Below are positions 44,400 to 55,711 of a DNA stretch of 64,000 bases, piece after piece. A program made the position numbers and the translations under genes. The stretch covers positions 339,591,407 to 339,655,406 of the forward strand of contig OZ024743.1 in assembly GCA_964016885.1 (NCBI GenBank). Reading direction: 5' to 3'. Source of the DNA: Eledone cirrhosa (Eukaryota > Mollusca > Cephalopoda > Octopoda > Eledonidae). Below the pieces are notes generated by a model. The model had not been told where the DNA came from. It searched no databases and saw only the letters and a list, made by a program, of their open reading frames with translations. The first letter of the stretch is position 1; each line of letters begins with the position of its first letter.

Positions 44400-45050
44400 C
44401 GCCGTATAATCTGGTAAGGGAATTATTGTAGTGGTGGAGGGTAATGTATTTAAATAAAGGAGCTCCTTGGTGGGGAAAAGGTTGGGAATCACTGCCATAG
44501 ACGCGACTTAATTAATTCAAATTCATGTTGGTTGTGAGAGATACTTAAAGTGAAGGCTTCGATACAGAAAATTTGTTTTCCTACAGTCAACAGAATTCTC
44601 ATTTTAAAGTGAAGTTTTGGATATACAAAAATAGAGGGATCGTCTTTAAAGTTAGGTCTACTCAATCAGAATAAACTTGTCTCAAAAATAATATCGACAA
44701 CACAAACATCGACAACAGTATCAACACTCAGAGGGCAATTACGGAGCTCCTACATGATCGCTCTACTATCAAGATATAGCAACAATATTTTCCTCCAATC
44801 ACCGTCAAGTCTACATAAACCAAGTCAGTACTGAAGCAGGGCTACTGATCTCCCAGACTTGCCAGGGATCTACCTCACACTTATGTACGATCTCACGTTC
44901 TACCGAGTGCACAGGAGAGGCTTCCCAACCCTTTGTTTGGCAAGCTTTCTACGGCTGGATGCCTATCCTATCATCAACCATTTTCCAGCTTCTACTGGGG
45001 GGGGGGGGCATTTATCGTGTAAATCACCAATATTAGAGAGGTTGCCGTAT
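44400..45050. other. Unassigned interval
   Basis: No gene recognised. A run of G at 44998-45008. The part 44830-45050 probably belongs to another dispersed repeat. Confidence 0.35.
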
Positions 45051-45051
45051 C

Positions 45052-45489
45052 GTGGGATCCATAAAAACACTTATTAGCAATACATACCCTTTTCAAAGAC
45101 CTCCCTGTATAGATAAGAAATGTATAATCTGTAAATTAAGCCCCCATATTAACTGTAAAACTAGAAATGTAGTATATAGCATAAGATGTACTGAAGGACA
45201 ATGTAGAGATAAGAATATAGTGTACATAGGTGAGACAGCTCGTAGTATAGGGGAACGGATAAATGAACACTGGCGAGACCTTCAAGATAGTAAAGAATCA
45301 TCTGTACTCTACCAACATGCTAAAATAGAACATAAGGGTAAATTAGAGAACATAGAAATAAAAATAGAATCTACACACAGAAAAGACGCAATGTTTAGAC
45401 AAATCACAGAGGCAATAAACATAAATGAACTCCAACCAAAATTAAATAGAAAACATGAATGGAACAGCAACATCACAACTTACAATTAA
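45052..45489 (+). CDS. PLE GIY-YIG endonuclease domain, upstream partial copy
   Basis: A 145-residue open frame starting just before the truncated edge. It has the Cys linker (CIDKKCIICK, NCKT, RCTEGQC) and a GIY-YIG core VVYSI with IVYIGETARSIGERINEHW. The conserved Arg is in TARSIG, and a distal ITEAININELQPKLNRKHEW carries the expected Glu. The fragment is not preceded by its RT, so it cannot act as a retrotransposase by itself. It duplicates the 3' end of the full copy. Confidence 0.88.
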   Translation: MGSIKTLISNTYPFQRPPCIDKKCIICKLSPHINCKTRNVVYSIRCTEGQCRDKNIVYIGETARSIGERINEHWRDLQDSKESSVLYQHAKIEHKGKLENIEIKIESTHRKDAMFRQITEAININELQPKLNRKHEWNSNITTYN

Positions 45490-45944
45490 GGACAAAATGA
45501 AAACCACACGCACATATAACAAACACCCAACCAGTAACATGTAAATAAACAAATAAATAAACAAATATAAACACACACAGACACCCGGATGTAACACATG
45601 CGCAAACTAAGCACACAACACACACAAAAACAAGATGGCGTAGGACAGAACAAAGGAGAGGCACAAAAACAAAGAAAAGAATCCCCAGTCACTGAAGAGG
45701 TCACAGAATGTGTGACGAAAGAACTTTGACAATATATGAACAATCATCTGGTTGTGGAACCAACCAACCAATCGGAAATTTATAAATTCCTAAATTTATA
45801 AATTTATCATAATAAATTGAAGTGAAAGCAACTGGTGCGTGTGTTTCTTATTGGCAACATGACCCTCCCAAAGTATAACAATATCGGTTTCAACACGCGT
45901 TTTCAGATAAAGAATCTTGCTAAACAAATTCAGAAACGAAATAT
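45057..45944 (+). repeat. PLE copy A, upstream pseudo-LTR
   Basis: This ~888-bp segment is repeated in direct orientation at 49088-49971 with a 4-bp indel and only a handful of substitutions. It contains the GIY-YIG 3' coding end, the 3' UTR with a hammerhead, and the first codons of ORF1. This is how partially tandem PLEs look: a 5'-truncated upstream unit followed by a full one. The near identity implies recent insertion. Confidence 0.92.
45683..45731 (+). ncRNA. Hammerhead ribozyme motif, upstream pseudo-LTR of PLE copy A
   Basis: Stem I is AGUCA/UGAC (45687-45691 with 45727-45730). The core CUGAAGA is at 45692-45698. After one unpaired G comes stem II GUCACA/UGUGAC (six pairs), then GAAA at 45717-45720. 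Stem III is minimal (A-U, G-C) and the cleavage triplet is CUU. The predicted cut is between 45726 and 45727. PLE pseudo-LTRs are known to carry minimal hammerheads, which supports the call. Confidence 0.8.
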
Positions 45945-46341
45945 CGTAAGCCTTAGCCATGCTAACAAGATACTGAAAACCACCATGTTCTGTTGTCTAC
46001 GAAAAACAATAACATCTCGACAACTACACTTCATAAAAGAATGTGCCTCGTCCCGAGTTTACACCAACACCATCAACACCGATGTAAGAAGATTACAGCT
46101 CACCAAAAAGCAAGCAGATAGGCTAAAACGAACACTAATTCTAAACATAAAAAAGAAGATTTATAGAGAATTAAGTCATCAAGAAAAACATAAGGGTAAC
46201 CTAATACAAGAAATAACTAAGATCACCACACCAAGAGAAAAATTAATATTTATAAACCTTATATGTCTTGAAGAAAAGTACATTGTTCAAGAATGTGACA
46301 ATCACTTTAACAAGAAACTAAAGTGGCTCAAACAGATCTAA
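45859..46341 (+). CDS. PLE copy A ORF1
   Basis: 160 residues from ATG 45859 ([20 protein letters not shown]) to a stop at 46341; the frame is open a little upstream but without ATG. The protein is basic and mostly helical-looking (KQADRLKRTLILNIKKKIY, REKLIFINLICLEEKYIVQE) with no motif I recognise. Its last codons (KLKWLKQI) overlap ORF2 in the -1 frame. The same start peptide recurs at 7138 and, broken, near 63.92 kb on the minus strand, so this is the genuine beginning of the family's coding region. Its role is unknown; it may be the N-terminal part of one frameshifted or spliced polyprotein. Confidence 0.7.
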   Translation: MTLPKYNNIGFNTRFQIKNLAKQIQKRNIVSLSHANKILKTTMFCCLRKTITSRQLHFIKECASSRVYTNTINTDVRRLQLTKKQADRLKRTLILNIKKKIYRELSHQEKHKGNLIQEITKITTPREKLIFINLICLEEKYIVQECDNHFNKKLKWLKQI

Positions 46342-49300
46342 ATCAAGATACTTTAGAGAATATCGATAGATATCCCGACAAAATTGACGGTATAAATATA
46401 GCCGACATCTCATTAACAGATGAATTCAATAACAACAACACAAATATATACGGCAACACTACGGTCGACTCTGATGAATTATCGATATTACAACTACCAC
46501 CTAAATATGCCACATATAATAAGGTAAATATGATAAAATGCTTGTCAGAAATACAAAAATCATTTACAAAATTACGTTGGAGCCTCAAAAACAAAAACAA
46601 AAGTAACAACATACGCACACACACACACATATACAACACATCCCAACAACAACAGGCACAAACAACGATAACAACAACACACACATCAACAATAATAACA
46701 TACTCAGAAACAACAACAGACACGCAGACACAAACAACAATAACAACACACAACAATAATAACATACACGGAGACAACAACACACATCAACAACAGCACA
46801 CATCAACAACAACAACAACACACACACACATTCAATGCCTCTCACCACCACCACAATCTTAACAAACACACAGACACAGAAAACAGGTAATGACAGTAGC
46901 ACAGAAATAAGGGAAGGTAATAGGATTGAAAGGAGAAGGGAGACTATGGACAGAGAAAATAACCAGGACGAACACACAGACACACAAAATAGAGTAGATA
47001 ATAACAATGAGCCAGAGGAAAGAGACAGGAGTAATAATGAGAGACATAGAAACAACCATGAGGCTGTTGGTGGAAATAGAAATAGAAACAACACAACTAA
47101 CAATAACAATAGCATTAGTACACATAAAACAGCAGCCTGGAACTCTACTTTTTATAATCCTTCCGATAAGTCATTCGACCTGCGACGAGTCCACGCCACG
47201 ACTTTAGCTTTTAACAAACGCACGCAATTGTCGTCGCAGGTCGATGAACAAACAGAAGCACAATTTAGTATAGCTAGATCTAAACTTAGAAATATTATAG
47301 AACAGTATAGCAAGAAGCATAATAGAATGGAGGCCCAGCAACTGGGAGAAAAATCTACAAATGGCTTGCGTAAGCTCATGCAGCGCTCGCGTAATGGAGA
47401 GATTGCATGCTTTCCAACAGACAAGTCTGGCAGAATGTCGGTTGACAGTCTGTCAAACTACATTCAGGCAATGCAACCCCACATCACTAACACAAGAGAA
47501 GTAACACCACAAGAGCATGAGAATAGGGAAAAAGCCCTCAATGCCCATATGATGATGTGGACAAATATAATGCAGCCCAACAAAAGGACTGCCAACAACT
47601 TCCAGGCCTGGAACAATGACGTGCCAGCGTTGTATGGGCTTCGAAAAAACCATAAAACGAGCAGTGACCCTGTCACAGGACCACCAACACGGCCAGTCTG
47701 TGGAGCTAACATTGCTAGTAACTACAGACTTTCCTACTTCCTCTCCCTGATCATACGCCCCATCATTGAAATGTCCCCAGATATATGTGACAGCACGGAG
47801 GACCTCCTCAGCAGAATCGGCGAGAGTAGCCGATCTAGGGACCTAACAAACTTCATAATAGGTAGTATGGATGTTGTGTCCCTGTATCCATCTATTGACG
47901 TGGATTTTGCTGTGGAGAAATGCGTAGAAATGATCAGTGAGAGCAATGTTGAATTCCGTGGGATTGATACCAGTGAGCTGGGACTCCTACTTAAACTTAC
48001 CTATAGTAATAATTATCTAGAAACATATGGCCTTAGTAACCTGTGCCCTACAAGACCAGGAAGAGGCAGACCACCTACCATTACTTCAATGGCCAAGAAA
48101 ACCCACACAGATAGATGGAACCGGTGGACCAGAGCCATACGGACCCCCGAAAACCACGATGAACTAAAGAAAATGATTGCACATGCGGTGGGGGCCAGCA
48201 TAAAATTAACCCTTAAGGAACATATGTTCAAATTTAATGGAAAAACATATGCCCAAGAGGAGGGAGCAGCCATTGGTGTTAGCATTGCAGGCGACATAGC
48301 TAACCTATTCATGGTATGGTGGGACAATAGACTTAAACTTAAACTTAAAGAACAATTAGAAGACCCCTTAACCCTGATAATGTACTCCTGCTACGTTGAT
48401 GATATAAACATCATAGTATAAACACCCCACTAGAGAACAGTCAGGAATTAGAGAAAAACACAATGGAAAGCATCCAGCAAATAGCTAACTCCATCCACCA
48501 GAGTATTAGAGTTACTATAGACTACCCAAGCAAACACTCCAATCATCGATTACCTGTACTAGACACAGAGCTCTGGTTAGATACCATTAATAACAAAAAA
48601 CAAATCCTCCATTCCCATTATGCCAAACCCATGACTTCCAAATATCTGATCCACCGAAACTCAGCTGTTTCGGACCATACCAAAATCAACATACTGATTG
48701 TGGATTTGGTACGGGTGATGAGAAACGTGTCCTGCATGTGCAAGCCCAAAGAACTAGAGAGACACATACAACACTTCATCCACCGTATGCAGTTCTCTGG
48801 TTACAATCAGAGAGATAAAATCAGAGTATATAGAGGAGCCAGAACCAAATGGGAAAAAATGGTAAATAATGACACAAATGGGACCTGCCCCTTGTATAGG
48901 AGCAAATTTTGGAATAGAATAGAAAGAACTAGGAATAAGGTTAATAGAATAAACTCATGGTATGATAGCAATAAATACCAGAGTGTAATGTTCATCGATA
49001 CAACCCCTAGAGGTGATTAGCTTACAAATTTAGAAGGGTCCCAGATAAACATAAACTCAATATTAAGATCGTAGAAAGACCAGGTACATCCATAAAAACA
49101 CTTATTAGCAATACATACCCTTTTCAAAGACCTCCCTGTATAGATAAGAAATGTATAATCTGTAAATTAAGCCCCCATATTAACTGTAAAACTAGAAATG
49201 TAGTATATAGCATAAGATGTACTGAAGGACAATGTAGAGATAAGAATATAGTGTACATAGGTGAGACAGCTCGTAGTATAGGGGAACGGATAAATGAACA

Positions 49301-49520
49301 CTGGCGAGACCTTCAAGATAGTAAAGAATCATCTGTACTCTACCAACATGCTAAAATAGAACATAAGGGTAAATTAGAGAACATAGAAATAAAAATAGAA
49401 TCTACACACAGAAAAGACGCAATGTTTAGACAAATCACAGAGGCAATAAACATAAATGAACTCCAACCAAAATTAAATAGAAAACATGAATGGAACAGCA
49501 ACATCACAACTTACAATTAA
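46323..49520 (+). pseudogene. PLE copy A ORF2: reverse transcriptase plus GIY-YIG endonuclease
   Basis: The ORF is readable in four consecutive frames. 46323-46862: AQTDLNQDTLENID..., an N-terminal domain ending in a Thr/Gln/His low-complexity tract. 46835-48421: DKSGRM, ALYGLRKNHKTSSDPVTGPP, motif A SMDVVSLYPSID, GAAIGVSIAGDIANLFM and motif C CYVDDINII. 48424-49020: STMESIQQ-like segment, LPVLDTELWL, MQFSGYNQRDKIR. About 49021-49520: the Cys linker and GIY-YIG core YIGETARSIGERI. Breaks are in a CA-rich tract near 46850, at 48415-48435 (small indels against copy C) and near 49015. The product in an intact element synthesises cDNA at a nick made by its own GIY-YIG domain. Confidence 0.9.
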
Positions 49521-49971
49521 GGACAAAATGAAAACCACACGCACATATAACAAACAACCAACCAGTAACATGTAAATAAACAAATAAACAAATATAAACA
49601 CACACAGACACCCGGATGTAACACATGCGCAAACTAAGCACGCAACACACACAAAAACAAGATGGCGTAGGACAGAACAAAGGAGAGGCACAAAAACAAA
49701 GAAAAGAATCCCCAGTCACTGAAGAGGTCACAGAATGTGTGACGAAAGAACTTTGACAATATATGAACAATCATCTGGTTGTGGAACCAACCAACCAATC
49801 GGAAATTTATAAATTCCTAAATTTATAAATTTATCATAATAAATTGAAGTGAAAGCAACTGGTGCGTGTGTTTCTTATTGGCAACATGACCCTCCCAAAG
49901 TATAACAATATCGGTTTCAACAAGCGTTTTCAGATAAAGAATCTTGCTAAACAAATTCAGAAACGAAATAT
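49088..49971 (+). repeat. PLE copy A, downstream pseudo-LTR
   Basis: Direct repeat of 45057-45944. It ends about 30 codons into ORF1 (…FQIKNLAKQIQKRN) and then becomes TA-rich, marking the element's 3' terminus. Confidence 0.92.
49710..49758 (+). ncRNA. Hammerhead ribozyme motif, downstream pseudo-LTR of PLE copy A
   Basis: Same sequence and fold as 45683-45731, offset by 4,027 bp: AGUCA 49714-49718, CUGAAGA 49719-49725, GAAA 49744-49747, UGAC 49754-49757. Predicted cut between 49753 and 49754. Confidence 0.8.
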
Positions 49972-49999
49972 ATATAAATATATATATATATATATATCA

Positions 50000-50186
50000 A
50001 TAGCTAAAGACTGGAGATAAATACAAATAAATTATATATATATATACGTTAGTTATAGCTCTGGTTTATCCGAACTATTGAGCCCTTTGCCACGCATTTC
50101 GAAGATTGTGTTTCGTTATTTCGTGGGCCGAGATTCCGATTCTCGATAATTTATTTGTATTTATCTCCAGTCTTTAGCTATTGATC
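50000..50186. repeat. Inverted repeat (36-bp arms) around a 104-bp motif
   Basis: ATAGCTAAAGACTGGAGATA (50001 on) is the inverse of TATCTCCAGTCTTTAGCTAT ending at about 50186. The 104-bp centre (TAGCTCTGGTTTATCCGAAC to ATTCTCGATAATTTATTT) recurs at 50650-50757 in the same orientation. Confidence 0.85.
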
Positions 50187-50649
50187 AGTTCATTTTATTG
50201 ATTTTTTAGTTGATCTTATTGACTGATGAATAGCTCATGTTAATTTTAACCCGTCTGCTGAGAACTCTCATTCGATATGTGATATTTTGTATTTTTACAA
50301 ATATATACACTACTGAATTCATTCGCTTAATATAGGGGTTCCCTCCCTTGCTAGACCCCACGTGGATTTAGTAACGGGTGCCTTTGTATTTTTGAACGAA
50401 TTGCCTGTTGAGAAAGTGGTTTCCTCGTTTATCATTTTACCAGAAGTCAGATATTTTTTATGTAGGCTGACGGTAACTGATTTAGGAACCGCAGAAACCA
50501 AAAAGCTAGAATTTTACATCCTTCTAGCGGGTCCGGGTAAGATTTTTCATTCATTTTATTTATTATTTGTATGACCCGAATTTTCCTGGTCGTTTTTTCG
50601 GCTGTGCGAATGATTTTAAGCATTGTCTCTATGTGTTGGTATTTAAACA
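50187..50649. other. Segment between two 104-bp direct repeats
   Basis: A 70-codon open frame (50362-50574, MDLVTGAFVFLNELPVEKVV...) is present but unrecognised; I do not call it a gene. Confidence 0.35.
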
Positions 50650-50757
50650 TTAGTTGTAGCTCTGGTTTATCCAAACTATTGAGCCCTTTGCCACGCATTT
50701 CGAAGATTGAGTTTCGTTATTTCGTGGGCCGAGATTCCGATTCTCGATAATTTATTT
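50650..50757 (+). repeat. Second copy of the 104-bp motif
   Basis: TAGCTCTGGTTTATCCAAAC...TTTCGTGGGCCGAGATTCCG, nearly identical to 50050-50157, ending in TA repeats. Confidence 0.88.
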
Positions 50758-50764
50758 ATATATA

Positions 50765-51665
50765 TATATCCTTTCTCCACACTCACTCATCCCACTAACA
50801 CCCCTACTAATACACACACACACCCTCCTCACTCCAACTTTCACACCTACCCATCCTCGCCCCTTTACCATTCCACCCGACTGCTGCTATGCCCTCTGAC
50901 CACCTCCCGGCACAAACAGACACACAGCACTCCCACCACCTTGACCACTTCCTGTTGCGCGCGCACCCCACATCTCTCCTCTTCCGACCATCTCTTCATG
51001 GAATACTCGTATGTGGAACTTGACCACCGTGGAATCTACTACCATCATAGGAGTTTACCAACATTTCAACCACATCCTCTTACGGAATCACCTATATAAC
51101 TCACCCACACACACCCAAAAAAACATTTTTTCTCCCACACGCCACCTACACCCACAACACGCTTAAACCCCACACACACGTGCTTTCCACCACATGTTTA
51201 CACCTTCAGCCTCCGGATTCCTCTCCCCCACCCCTCTATCCACACACGCACACAAACTCCGACCTACGCCCCACCCCACACACACACCTCTTCCTGAACA
51301 TGCAATCCCGTTCTTCCCCCAACCCTTGCTTTCACATACACACACACACACACACACACACGTACACCTACACACACCACCTTCACCCTCCCCGCTCGGA
51401 CACCCCGTCTCCCTCTCCCCACTCCACCCGCCACCACCCCTACACACCCCACACCCTTCCACCACCTGTTTTACCCCTTTTTAATTTCAGTTTATTTTGA
51501 TCATGCTTTTATATTATATTTATTTTTATTTTATTTCATTTTATTTTGATCATGCTTTATCTTTATTTTTATTTTTAATTTCATTCGCACCGTTTCCTCC
51601 CACCCCCTTTTCGCTATATGTCTCTCCACCACTCCCCTACACACCCTTTGAACTCTCTTCCCACA
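50765..51665 (+). other. G-depleted, C/A/T-rich segment
   Basis: For about 900 bp the plus strand has very few G, consisting of CCACC, CACACA and TTTTATTT runs. Open frames (for example 50707-51099 and 51180-51500) give only Thr/Pro/His-rich low complexity. No gene. It leads directly into the hammerhead at 51.67 kb. Confidence 0.6.
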
Positions 51666-51673
51666 CACTTCTC

Positions 51674-51705
51674 ACCTGAGGAAGGGCTTATGCCCGAAAC
51701 GTCGT
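51674..51705 (+). ncRNA. Minimal hammerhead ribozyme motif
   Basis: CUGAGGA (51676-51682), stem II AGGGC/GCCC(G) closed by UUAU, GAAA (51696-51699), then CGUC. The GAAACGUC junction is the two-pair, loopless stem III reported for PLE hammerheads. Stem I is only C-G and U-A before a mismatch. Predicted cut after 51703. Confidence 0.78.
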
Positions 51706-51785
51706 TCCCCACCACCACCCCACTCGTGAAATTAATAAACATTCGTTGTACTGCCTCTCTGTTTTGTTCCTGTTCAAATTTTTCC

Positions 51786-51786
<1 letters not shown>

Positions 51787-51818
<32 letters not shown>
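51787..51818. repeat. (TA)n microsatellite
   Basis: About 32 bp TA, at the 3' end of the hammerhead-bearing segment. Confidence 0.9.
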
Positions 51819-51821
<3 letters not shown>

Positions 51822-52470
51822 TTATCTCCTAATATATTCAATGAATAGCTTGAATAACTGGCAATGGTTTTTACTCCAATTCATATGTAAAGGAAATTCC
51901 TAGTTAAGTATTTATTATATATTCTGTGAAATAAAAATAATTTCCAATAAGAAAACCAGCGAAGCTGCCAGAATTGGCTACGGTTTACATACATAAAGCT
52001 AATTGATTAATATGATGATAGGAAGCCAATTTTCTCGACTAGAATAGCGAAAAATATTGAATTATTCGTGAAGATAACGATATAATCATGACAAAATTGA
52101 TAATTACCAAAAAATATCATTAGCAACATTAAAATAATCAATACTGATGATACGAAATCGATACCAATATTATGCAAATCTCATTTCTACAGAATAAACC
52201 GTTAGGAACGCTTCTTTGAGAGATAAATTCTTAAAACAATATAGTAATATAGAAAATAAAAGACGGATGGTCATTGTTAGTGTTCTTTTGATCAAAGTTT
52301 GCTCGATCAAGGATAACTTGGGGCTAAACAACAGCAATAATTAAAAATATGAGATATTTTTACCTCTTAAAGGGGAGATTAATTTGGGGTATTATTAAAA
52401 GATATCAATTTATTGAAATAAACATGTAAGAAATTGAAATTAGGAAAATCATGGTGGTAACTCAGGTACA
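51819..52470. other. Unassigned interval
   Basis: No gene or named repeat. The CTGATGA at 52146 lacks a stem II and is not a ribozyme. Confidence 0.4.
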
Positions 52471-52570
52471 ATCGTGGTGGCAACACATGAAATTGGCTTC
52501 GTAGCTATATGACTCCGGGTTCGATCCCACTGCGCAGCACTTTCTACCATATTCTCTACTTAATTTAGAC
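52470..52570 (+). mobile_element. tRNA-like SINE head
   Basis: GTGGTGGCAACACATGAAAT with GGGTTCGATCCCACTGC (a good B box). The body is not recognised. Confidence 0.45.
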
Positions 52571-52611
52571 AAGGTGATGTAGTGGACAGCATATAGAATC
52601 ATTCATTCTAC

Positions 52612-52760
52612 TGTGGCGAATTGGTAGAGGCGTTAGAATGTCGGACGAAATACTTTGCAGTTTTTATTCAGGCTCCTTGTATCTGCGTTCAAATTCAACC
52701 GAAATCAACTCTGACATTCATCCTTCCGTTGTCGATATACAGAGTACCAGTATAGTGAAG
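52612..52760 (+). mobile_element. OK/OR-type SINE, diverged
   Basis: GGCGAATTGGTAGAGGCGTT, ATTCATCCTTCCGTTGTCGA and AGAGTACCAGTA. B-box region GCGTTCAAATTCAACC. Confidence 0.65.
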
Positions 52761-52769
52761 TAGGCTGGT

Positions 52770-53735
52770 GAAGTTGTTGCTTTGCGGTATTTGTTCCGAT
52801 CCTTTGTTCTGAATTCAAATTTCAGCGCCTTGGTCTACCTGAATGGCAGACTTAATCCGTAACCTGTTTAATACCACCATCTAATATTTGGGTGCCTTTA
52901 GCAGAATCCACTCTGTTGCAAGCATTCGGACTAAGTCTTCAGTTTGAAAATACTCTTCTCCCTTCTCCCTCGGTGGTTCTGAAACGGGTCATGGGAATCG
53001 CATTTTCTCCTGACTAACAGATAAACCAACGCCTCTTCTTGACGAGTAAAACATACACCTAGTGTTTAACATAATATTGAATGAAGGGTTCCGACCACAT
53101 CAACATATAAATATAACCTACAACTAGATAGGACCAAGGCCTAAATCAGATGCTATTGTTAGTGAAAACAATTAAAGACTTTGATTTGGATATGGAAGTA
53201 GGAACAGCTTGCAATTGACCTCTCTTCCAAAACTATTGGAATATTTGCTCAAGTAAGGCCTTCAACTAAGAGCTACTGATTTTCTTGTCTCTTATTACGA
53301 TGTTGTGCATATTTACCGGAGCTATTTAAACTATACAGAAACAAGCTCAAACTTTTCTTTCTCAAAATGGGGGCCAATTCAGTAAAGGAAAAATATAGTG
53401 GAATGGTTGCGAGACACCAGTATATTGCTGTAGTGTTATTTTCTATCAACTGCAAGAAGAATGAAAGAGCAATGTCATTCTAGGATGGTGAACCAGGTCA
53501 GGTCGAAACTAAATGCATGAATCCACTCAAAACTGTTTCAACTATCTTCCTGCCAGTAAACGGTAAAACGAAGAATATGGTGTATCTGGAAGATTTTCTA
53601 CTGTTTTATTTTTGTGTTTTTTTCACACACACATACCAAGGTCTCGCCTCATAATGTAAAACATCCAATACAGTCATTTTCTTTTTTACTTGTCTTCTCT
53701 TATAATCTGTTTACCCGAACGAATCTGGGTACGTC
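52770..53735. other. Unassigned interval, possibly with SINE debris
   Basis: No gene. 52770-52960 has a degraded SINE-like stretch (GAATTCAAATTTCAGCGCCT). The right end (about 53.70-53.74 kb) is GGGTACGTCAGCTAGT, the inverse of the ACTAGCTG signature at 8.2 kb. Confidence 0.35.
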
Positions 53736-53741
53736 AGCTAG

Positions 53742-54130
53742 TTTACTATAATCTTGAGTCCACCCATGCCTTATGGGGGAAACTGGATAAACGGAAACTG
53801 TTTGGAAAGACTGTACCTGTAATTCAAAGCCCCAGCCTTGTTACACACTGTGTCACGCTGACCTTTCCTAAGAATTACATTAAGGTCCTGTGTTCGACTC
53901 CGTTGCGTGATATCTTGGGCATGTGCCGTTTACCATAGTTTCCAGTCAACTCATACTTTGTGAGTTAAATTGGGTAGACGGAAACTGTTTGGAAGCCTGT
54001 TTGATAGACTGTACTGTAATTCCAAGAGCCAGCTTTGTCACACGCTGTGTGACGCTAAATTTCCTCGAGGATTACTTTAACTGTATACGTCCATTTTACG
54101 AGTATGCGATTTCGTTGATCGAACAACTGG
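53742..54130 (+). repeat. Two tandem SINE-like units ('gtagacggaaactg' type)
   Basis: Two copies of about 190 bp each contain ACGGAAACTGTTTGGAA, GACTGTACNTGTAATTC and CACNCTGTGTNACGCT. The first also has a B-box-like GTGTTCGACTCCG. They are head to tail (53742-53938 and 53939-54130). Confidence 0.65.
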
Positions 54131-54370
54131 AACACTCATCGTCGAAACCGACAGAGATCCATTCCTGCCTATTAATATATCAATACGGCATAACATGTCT
54201 CAGATGATGGTTTTGGGATCGTTGCCTTAAAATGGCTGTTTTACACGACACATACATCAACTAAATGGCTTTTATCTAACTAAGATATTACAGCATGTAA
54301 TTCGATAAATAAGCTATTCAACTGCACAAAACGATTCACCTGATGACAGCTTTTGATTAATTCCTGCACA

Positions 54371-54401
<31 letters not shown>

Positions 54402-54549
54402 GGGAGAGAAGAGAGAAAGGGAGGAATGTTATGGGAAAGGAGAGAGATGTGTAGCAAAATTGTTAAATACAGTCTTGTGGTAACAACAAACTCAATAGCC
54501 GCATCATAAAAATAGCAACTGAAAAAAAAAGGAGAAAAATAGAACGGAT

Positions 54550-54550
54550 A

Positions 54551-54593
<43 letters not shown>

Positions 54594-54720
54594 CGACGAT
54601 GATGATGATGATGATGATGATGTTGATGTTGACGACGACGACGACGATGATGATGATGATGGTAATGACGATGATGATGGTGATGATCATGATAAGGGTG
54701 ATAAGGAGGAGGAGTAGAAG
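54550..54720. repeat. (GAT)n/(GAC)n trinucleotide microsatellite
   Basis: GAT repeats with GAC and GTT interruptions. Confidence 0.93.
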
Positions 54721-54902
54721 TATTGTGGTGATGACAGAAGATCGTTGTAAATACTGCTTTCGGTTTTATCCAAAAGAAAACAAGTGTACTTTGAGATAAA
54801 CGATTTTGCAGATTTTCTATCAACACATTAACTCATCAGTCGCTTTTTTTCTTATGCACCTCCTAGCTGTTGCTCTCCCGCGCTCTCTCTCTATGTATGC
54901 AT

Positions 54903-54904
<2 letters not shown>

Positions 54905-54950
<46 letters not shown>
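54905..54950. repeat. (TA)n microsatellite
   Basis: About 44 bp TA. Confidence 0.92.
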
Positions 54951-54953
<3 letters not shown>

Positions 54954-55029
54954 TGGTACCTCCCCACATCTTAGTCTCTTGAGAAATTTTCTTTCACATG
55001 CACTTCCTCTAACACCGTTGCTCTCTCCC

Positions 55030-55327
<298 letters not shown>

Positions 55328-55481
55328 AGCTTCTTCGGTACCTCCCTCTTTCATTTTTTCACTCTCTTGAGAGATTTTATGTTGAGAGGCATTAGAACAC
55401 ACCGAACGCTCAGCCATGCAAATCTGAACATTGTACCACTACGTCTAATTGTATTTATTATTAGCTTATGCACATATACAA

Positions 55482-55540
<59 letters not shown>
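55482..55540. repeat. (TA)n microsatellite
   Basis: About 58 bp TA. Confidence 0.92.
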
Positions 55541-55544
<4 letters not shown>

Positions 55545-55711
55545 AGAATTAGTATATCTAGTAACATATATATACACAGATGCATACTTATGTTAGCAAA
55601 TATATAGGTTTTGTCTTAATAACTATGTGGTTCAATGCATGGGTAGCAGAACAATAATATGAGAGACGTAAAATAAGAAAATTATAAAATTAACTTACTT
55701 ACTTAAATTTC

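Noticed and set aside
45857..45944. Naiad/Chlamys-type PLE with permuted domains
   Set aside because: In all copies here the GIY-YIG domain is C-terminal to the RT, as in canonical EN(+) PLEs.
50362..50574. 70-codon ORF MDLVTGAFVFLNEL...
   Set aside because: No recognisable domain and no supporting context beyond lying between two 104-bp repeats; kept as unassigned.
52144..52170. CTGATGATACGAAAT as a hammerhead
   Set aside because: Only three bases separate the two cores, so no stem II can form.
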